From: Odontesthes bonariensis | Taxonomy: Eukaryota; Chordata; Actinopteri; Atheriniformes; Atherinopsidae | DNA: 64,000 nt | Direction of reading: 5' to 3' | Assembly: GCF_027942865.1 (NCBI RefSeq) | Contig: NC_134506.1 | Coordinates: 15,956,436 to 16,020,435, forward strand | Shown: positions 10,601 through 19,600 of the stretch, one piece after another | Layout: every line of letters starts with the position of its first letter | Position numbering within the stretch: the stretch's first letter is position 1 | Made by a program: the position numbers and the translations under genes | The notes under the pieces: model-generated | Database searches by the model: none | What the model was told of the DNA's origin: nothing | Seen by the model: the letters and a program-made list of their open reading frames with translations, nothing else

Positions 10601-13600
10601 CAGCTTATAACATGTAAAGATAACCAAAAAGGAAACTCTTATGATCTAATGTTGTCAACATGAAAAGCATGATATGTCCTCAGCTAATAAAACAACTTTA
10701 ACTGCCTTCCTGAGTTCTCTCAGATCAAAACCCAAATCATCCCCACTAATGGAGTGAAAGAATAAATCACCAGCATGTGTTTGCTTTGTGTGTGTGGTCG
10801 GCTCGCTCTCCCCCTCTTCTGTAACAGTGGTGATACTGATGTCATAGTCCACGCCCGGCTCCAAACCATGAATGGTGTAATAACCAGAAGATGCCTCCAC
10901 CAAATCTTGGAAAATTGGCAAGCTCTCGCCTGACGTAACTACCGTTATCCGGTAAGCGGTAATGGTGGTATAGTTCAGAGGGATCCAGCGCAGGCCAATG
11001 GTGGTGTCAGTAATGTTGACAAAGTCAATGTGACGTGGTGTGGGGATTTCTGAAAGGGTTAGGCCAGGTGCAAAGCGCAAGCAAAAATTGGACAGAAAAT
11101 AAAAAAATAATTACATTGGTGACATAATTTCATTCCCAAAAAGCATTCGGAAAACTAAAGAGAGACAGCCATGCCAGAAAATTACACAAAACTGGACTGA
11201 AAAACATTCACAATTTTAAAGTAAATCGCAGGCAATGATTAATCTTATTGGTCATGCTAAAAAACAAAAAATAAATCTTATTATTCAAAAAAAGGTGATC
11301 TTCATGCGTATGAAGTGGTCATGTTAGTATTAGGTAATGATAAGTAAAGCTGCATGAGAAATGATCTATATTTGATATCCTCTTAATGTGTAATGGTGAT
11401 AAAAACATAAAAGAGAACAGATCCTAGTGCTGCTTTTTTTTTAATATTCCTGTATAGACTGGTTTGCTGCTCTCATTTGTATTCTATATTTCCTCTTAAG
11501 TAATGATGTTTAGATAAACTTTCTATACATGGCCTGCCTGGTGGAAAACAGAGAATTTTCTGAGTTGTTAAAGAATACAGCTGAGCGTACCACTCATGTG
11601 TTTGCTAAATGTACAAGTGGAAATATTTTCCTCCAAGCTTACCAGAGTATTGCCTCTCCCTGGTGGTCAAAAGCCAACTAATGCAGCTTCAGTTTCTTTT
11701 GAAACAAGTAACAGTGGGAGTAAAAAATTTTGTTGACAGGAGGTGAAATATTGGGAATTGGTTCCAGTTTGACTCAAACCCAGTTTTCAATGGCAAAAGC
11801 TTTGATATTTTCTGCAGACACAGCTGTGTGTTTAGGATGTATAATTGCCTTCCGATTGGCTCCTACCTGGCGTGACAATAGTGGACACTGGCACACTTTC
11901 CACATTGCCCTTGGTAGAGAAAACACTAATGTTGTACTCCACACCCAGATTAAGGTTTTCTAGCTGGCACGAGTTCTGATCCACTGGGACAAACTCTTCC
12001 AGGGAATTTCCTCTCTGACCGCTGGTTGGCTTGCTTGTCACTTTGTACCCTGTGATTCCTGCAGAGATTGGGGGGACAAATATGGAGGAGATTGAGCATA
12101 ATCTCGGGAGAGTTGAATCACAGTTTGAGATGATAAGAAAATGCCGGGAAGAGACATTCGTCACGGTGGAAAAAAATAGCATTCGGGGCCAAAGTCTAGA
12201 CTCAGTGTGATCTAATTGGCTGGTTGTGCGAGGGATGCACAGTCAATATTTACCTGGTGTTTTGGAGGCTACCCAGTAGACGGTAAGATCTTCTGTGTTG
12301 GGATTGGACACCACTCTGAGGTCAGTGGGAGGAGTCAAGGCTGAACAGGAGAAAAGCAAACCATGACACATTAAAAACTTGATTTCATGCAACACTAAGG
12401 TCCAGCACAAACTCATGCCAATGGTTTAGCACCACTGCACTGGCTCGCAGTAACATCAAATCAGTTTTAATATTGGTTGTCCAATTATTTTACAGTTGTT
12501 TATATTGAGCAGCCATCATTATGTCTTTATCTTAGTTAAGATGAAGAAGATACGTACAAGTGACAACGTTGCGAGTGATGGGATTTCCACGATTGCGACC
12601 ATTGAAAATGGGCTGAACTGAGTAGGTGTACTCAGTTCCAGGAATCAGATCAGTAATGTAAATACGTCCAGAGTCAGAGGTCTCTTCTCTGGGAGCCTCG
12701 CCTTCCTCGCTGGGGAGCACAGATAGCTGGAGAAGAAGAGGAGGAGGCAAAAGCGTAGATCAAAACCTAGAGAAAATACTCTAAAAGAATACCACAGGAC
12801 CTAAAATCTACTTAGCAAACAGCCACATGCTTGATAATCTAGTGGGTGAAGAGCAACATTAGCAATGATGTCAATTTGTGGCTGCCTCGCTCGTGTATGT
12901 CAGATTTACACGCTGTTTTAGGCTGTCCACCAGAATCTAGAGGACATATCAGAGTCTTTAGTTCCTAAATGCTTCACTAAGCTCACCAGCTTGTTTCATC
13001 TGTTGAGCTGATGAAGACTTTTACCTTGTAGCTGAACCTGCGGACAGGAATCCAGGTGATGATGATGGAGGAATCAGTGACCTCAGTACTGAAAGTCGGG
13101 GCATTTCCCATCCGGGGAGCTGGGAGGATTACAGAGTAGGAAAAGTAAGACGAAGTCATTGCAGCTATTTAAGTTTCTGTTGATGGTTTGTTTCTCCTCA
13201 TACTGACCAGTGGTGAAATATGTGGTGATGCCTTCGCCAAGCTCATTGTCCAGTTCAGAGTGCAGGATGGCTGTGTACTGTGTGTCTGGACGTAAATTCT
13301 TCAAGGCGTACTGGGTGACCGCTCCAGGTATTCTCTTCTCAACGGGGCTGGAGCCCTCGATGCTCAGGAAGAGGCGGAAGCCAGTAACGCTGGCACGGGG
13401 AGCCTCCCAGATGACCAATGCACTGTCTGGGCCGATGTCAGTGAAACGCACTTCCGTTGGTGCATCTGGTCCTGCAAGGGAAAGAAAATATAACACGTGT
13501 TTGTAATTCTCTGGTTTATATTCACTGAAATCCCTCTGTCTGTGTTTGGGTCTTTGTTCACTCACTGGTAGACTTCTCTCCCACAAGAGGTTTGCTTTCT

Positions 13601-16600
13601 GCTCCACCACTGATGGCATAGATGTAGAAGCGGTAGAGTGTGCCGGGCTGCAAATGATTGACCTCAGCATATGCATTGGGCGAAACAGGCAGTTGCATGG
13701 GTCGGAGCTCAGTGCCATCACGGTCCATTGGCAAAAAGGTCACCCTGTAACCAGTTACGTCACTGGGTGGACCAGTCCATGTGATGGTGATCTTCACATC
13801 TGAGACCTCATAGAACTGCAGGTCTGTGGGAGCTGGGACCTCCTCTGTTAAGAGAACATGAGGGATTCAGACTTAACACCTTTCTCTGGATATTGTTTAA
13901 ACTTAAATGAATATCTGATCATTATTACTACTACTTATCTAGCTAATGTATCCATGTTAATATTCCCTTTATGCCTCTAAAATGCCTTAGATGTAACTAA
14001 ATATTTGCCTTATTTACCATTATGAGGTCTGTAAGAATGCAACCAGCACATTGCTGGTTGTTAAAAGTAGGTCACCACTTTAGTTATTGGAACAAAGGAC
14101 ATTTAGCGTGTTTGTCGAGGCTCTAAAAGGCTCACTGTTTGATTTAGGGAAAAAACTAATTTAAACTAATCCTTTTATTAGAAAGAAAATACTAACTAAG
14201 TTGTGAAAGCTTGGCAGAGGGATAACTCAGAGTACAGGAAAACCTTTAGAAAAATCCAAACCTCAAAGATCAGTGCAGTAAAATAGTTTGGCAAATCCAG
14301 GCTCATATATTTACAAATCTTGGCGTGAACAAAGCAGAAAGTAAAGACAAATGCCAAAAAGATTAAAGGCCATTAGCCTGCAGTGTCTGGTTTTCTGTGT
14401 TAGACGCACATATATAAAACACTAAGTGTTTTAACTACATCTGAAAAGATGTTTCTCAGCCCACAATAATTTAGAGGTCATTCACAGGTCAAAATATATC
14501 AAGATGGGGATAAGATGACAAAAAAGATTAAACTGTTAAAGCATATTTTGACAAAGCAATTTTTTATCCAGGCTGTGTCTTAACTCTGCACTGGAGAGCC
14601 CCTCTAAATGTTCCAGACCCTCTAAGGAATCTTCAGCTGAAGTACTTAATCTGCTCAGCTTAAATTGACAGCCAGATAGCCAAGAATGATATAAAAAGAA
14701 TAAAGAGCCATATGAGTAATAGATAAGCCGTGAATGTTTTTATTAACGAAAAACTGAAATTCTAAAGTGCTACAATATGAAATGTGTGCAGCTTTGTTAT
14801 CTAAAACCCATCGTATCTATTCATAATTATATACCTTGTCTTAGAGATCCAGCGGTGTTGACCTGCACAAAAACAGGCTCACTCTCCAGGTCATCCTTCA
14901 CTGCATAGATGCTGATGTTGTACAGCAGGCCAGGATGAAGGTCCACCAGGGTCACTGAGGTCTCTGTGCCAGGCAGGTTCAGCTCAGTGCTGCTGCCCTC
15001 TTCGGACGGCATGTACACCACACGGTAACCTGCAGGCACGAGCATGCATTTACGAACAGTCAGAATTAAAAATGATTACAACATCTTATGGCATTGGAGG
15101 TGGGCCTAACATCTACAATCTGCAGATACAAACACGCAGAAAAGTAGTTTTCTTACCAGTAATAGGAGCTTGAGGCCTGGTCCAGCTGATTCTGATAGCG
15201 GCCTCTTCAACTTCATCCACATTATGCTGAGTAGGTGCGTCAGGAGCTATTTTACGTAAAAGAGATTTGGGAAATTTTTAATTTTGCACAAGTTGGAGTG
15301 TAGATGCACAAAAAGGAGCACAAGTGGGTTTTTTTTCACCTGTAGTCTGTGAGGTGGTCAGAATGAGGTTGGGTGGTCCCTGCGTTGGCAGCTCATACAC
15401 ACTGACGTTATATCTGCGTCCGGGCAGGAGATCACTGATGGTGACAGAGCTGGCGCTGCGAGCAACATCTGGAGGGGAACAAAAGATAAGTAAACAAGGT
15501 TATTCAGTGTTACACACAGTATTTATGATTTGAATTTGTTGTCCACTTTATTCCATGATAGTGAACTACTACACCTAATATTTCTGGAAAGCTGAGAATA
15601 TTATGGGTAAATGTTGCTTATATTTGGCAATATTTAATTGTCTTATGTTTACTAACGTCTCAGTATAAAAGTGTATTTACCATGATGGAGACTTTTATCC
15701 AAATGGCACATGTCTAACAAAATTATTGTGGTAAAGATTTTTTTTAATTCCATTTAACCTGAGGTACATCAATCAGAACCTCAATATAGAAAGCACACCA
15801 TTAAACGTGGGGAATTATGGAGGTTTTAGTAATGGTTAAAGATTCTTACCCAGGACCTTTGGCTTGGCCCCCTCCTCACTGAGCTCATACTCCACCCTGA
15901 AGCCAGAGATGGAAGCAGAAGCTGATGACCAAGACACAACAAAGCTGTTTGAGGTGATTTCTGTCACAGACTCAGAGGTGTCCACCACTGGAGGAGGATT
16001 AGTCGTCTCTCCCTCCCATGTCTCCACTTGAGAGATGAAAGGAAAATAATTTTCTTTTAGATATTTCTTTTGATTTGCAGCATTCAAAGAATGTCACTCT
16101 TTTAGTTTACTCACAGGAGCCATGATTGGTTGTGAAATCGAAGCGTGTAACCTCACGGCGTCCGAAGTGCAGAACGCTGATCAGCTGGCCCTCGTAAGTG
16201 ATGCCTGGACGAAGGCCACTGACGGTGTAGGAGTTGAGGTGGGCTGGGATGGTGGCCTCCTTCCAGGGAGCGCGAGTATTTTTCTACAAGAGAAAGCAAA
16301 GGTAGAAAGGTGATGGCTTTTAAGTCTGCTACATCATGAATAAGCAGTATTAGACTGGCCTTGCAATGTTGGAAAACGCCAAACTTTTAAAGCAGGGAGT
16401 GCCAATAACCTAAAATGATTTTGCTGTCCAGAAAATGTGACACAAATTCCCTGAGGAGATCGGTTTGGCTCTGTGTAATGTTCATTAACATCGCAATCAA
16501 CTTTCACTCTCTAAGGTCTTCAAAGTAAAAAAGATTTTTGAGAGAAAAAAAAAATCACAGAGAAGGGAATATTTATCTTAGGATAAGTTAGACAACAGTG

Positions 16601-19600
16601 TTTGTGTATTCAGATGGCAAAAGAGAGTTCATGTACCCACTAATCACTTTGTTTGTTTAAGCTTAAATTCAGACATCATCAAAAGCTTTTGACCTCATTC
16701 AGACCCCTCATCCACCTTTACAAACACTACCAGTCAGCTAATTCAAAATACTCTTTTAATTGAAAGAGATGAATCATATTGTTTGCTAAAAACCAAGAGT
16801 TTGACTCACAATTCTCCATTTGAGGATGTAGTATGAGATGTGGGCAGATGAAGAAGGGTTCCACTGAATCGGGCGGGAGTCCGGCTGTTTTCCTGCCTCT
16901 GTGATGATCACCTGGACAGGTCTGTGGTTGTCTGAGGAGTTTAAGCACCAAGTGTCAGAGGAGACATAAGAAGAGTGGTGCAGAACAAGGCTGCTGCTGG
17001 CAATGAGAATAAAGATTTATATATAATATGATAGTGTTAACTGTAAGGAGCGTGGGTGAAAGTTGGCTACTTCTCATTGAGGTACATCCAAAGAATTCAT
17101 CATTTTGGGATAGTACCAAACCATCAGACGGTGCTAAACCAGATCAACACCCACTGACAGCTTACAGTTTGACATAACACCAGAGTACTATATTCATCAC
17201 AGTTAATCTAGCCTCTGTTCACTCGTGAACACACATATGTAGCTTCACACAAGCTGAACCTGTAACCTTTCTTGATTCAGGACTCTTAATGTGCTGCAAT
17301 AAAAAGTGCCAAATCAAACAACTTTTATCCAAACAGAGGCAGGAAGTGACTGCCTCCAATTTCCACCACCTTTGCCCAGCAATTTAATCTTTCCCTTTAA
17401 AGGGCCAAAAATCACTCAACACCAGGCGAGGGAGGGAAAACTTCCAAATCTATAAAGAATAAAGGGGAGAACAGGCTTTTGCTATACTTGAAAGTCAAGA
17501 GAGACTCTAAACCTCTGCTTCTATGCGCCAACTAAACAAGAAAACTTTTCTTTTCAGCAGTGTGGGATGTGAGATCAGGGTTGTATGAGAACAAGGAGGA
17601 TGAATAATGTGGAAAAGTAGAATGAGTGCAGCACACATATATCAAGCCCTAATTGCTCTCTAAATCTTAAAAAAAAAAAAAACGCAGGAGAAAAGAATTT
17701 ATGAGAAATTGAAAATAAAAATACTATATGAAATTAATACTCTGTTGTGACATTGGCACGACAACAAAACCCTTTATACTAGTGTTTTGAGGCATTGCAA
17801 ATTTGGTGTAGTGTTCATCTTAAACAATAGATGATGTGATGTGCCCTCACCCGACTTTTCGGAGTATCTCTGAAAACTAAAGTAGCTTCTAATACCATGG
17901 AAAACAAGAATTGCTCTCTTTAGAGCCATTGTTTGAATGCATCTGTAGAAAAAACGCAGTGAAACTCCTCAACCTCCAAAACTTTAAACACTGGAATATT
18001 ATTTCAAATGAAAATATGCAAGCGAGAAAAATGTTGATGATCTCTTAATACTATGCAACAATGCACATAAAAACTGTCACTTGTAATAAATCTAAAAGTA
18101 TATCTATCCTTCTTACTTTTAGATTTGACTTTGTATTTTCACACAATTGTATTTTGCATCGACTCCAACTGAAGCTTCTCTTTATCTCTGCATTACTTTT
18201 TTTCCAGTTCCTTGATACGTCTGATATAGTTTCTGATACAAAGAAACTCAACCTCCAGCCGAGAGCCCTAATGAGATGTTATATCATTCAAACTGAAAAG
18301 CCAACTACATCTGCATGCCAATGAATGCGGAGTGTGAAAAGCTGATGTTGCTGGAAATATTTTTTTCCCTTTACCTGGGTGGGTCTGCAGGGGTTCACAC
18401 CTCATTTCTCCAACCCCGTTGCCATAGCAGTAACAGCGGTAGTGAAGGCCATTGAGAACTTTGTCCCACTCCTGTCCAATCTGATAGAACGCCCTGTTTT
18501 GAGGCTCTTGACACTGATCTATTGTTGAAAAAAAAAAAAAACACATGGGGAAATCAAACAGTTGATAAGATGGGACTGAAAAGTTTGGGTTGAAATTATC
18601 AGCTGCAGCAGTGCCCAGAGTTAAATTCCCCCAACAGCTAATGAGCCACTAGCGCACCGATAGGGTCGCACTTCCAGCGTCCACGTCCCTGCCCATAGCA
18701 GGTGCAGTTCATCATGTGTCCCTCTGTGTGGCGCTTAGTGAACTCCTGGTTCACGTCGTAGGTCAAGCCATCAACAACGCACTGATCTGGAAATGTACAG
18801 GCAAGGCAGAAGCAGAAACACACCCTTTATGCTCCAATCTGACGCTATATGCCTTATGGATATTTTTTTCAATCAAAAAGTATTCAACAGTTTTATTTCA
18901 AATCAAGATTGAGTCAGCTCTCCTACCTCGGATCTGTGAGTGAGGAGCACAGCTCCACTCGCCACGGCCATTGCCTTGGCATGTGCACTCCATCATGTGA
19001 CCCATGTCGTGGCGTTTGTCCCACTTGTCCCCCACACGGTACATCATTCCATCAGTGGTGGTACATACCTCTTCATTGGCTAGTTAATACAAGATTGGAA
19101 AAAAAATTACAAAACAAGATGGAATTTGCTTCGTGCACTTGAAGTATGTCAGTGTTTTTATACATACACAGCTGTGTGTGTTCAGGCAGTGAATTTTCCT
19201 GACTTCAGTTCAGACCAGTGTCAAGTTTGTGTATGTTATATAATTGGTATGTAAGAGCCTTGATAGAGTCATCACTCTCCCATGACCACTGTAAGCACCA
19301 GTAATTTACAACCCAATTGTCTACAACTGAACCTTGAAAGCACAAAGTCTTTCAAATCTATGAGAACAAGTCAAGATAAAACAGAAGCATTTATTTTAAC
19401 TGGCTTTTTGGGGGACTCCACGCAAGTTTGTGTGCATTGGTTAAATAATCAGAGCAGACATATCACAGACTGTCCTCACATTGAATTATGCTCAATAAAC
19501 ATCACAACCTGCATTCAACCAAATATCAACACCTAATGTCATTGGTGGCCAGGTCTTAATAGGTTAACATCATCAGAAGATAAATTTGCAACATACAAAG

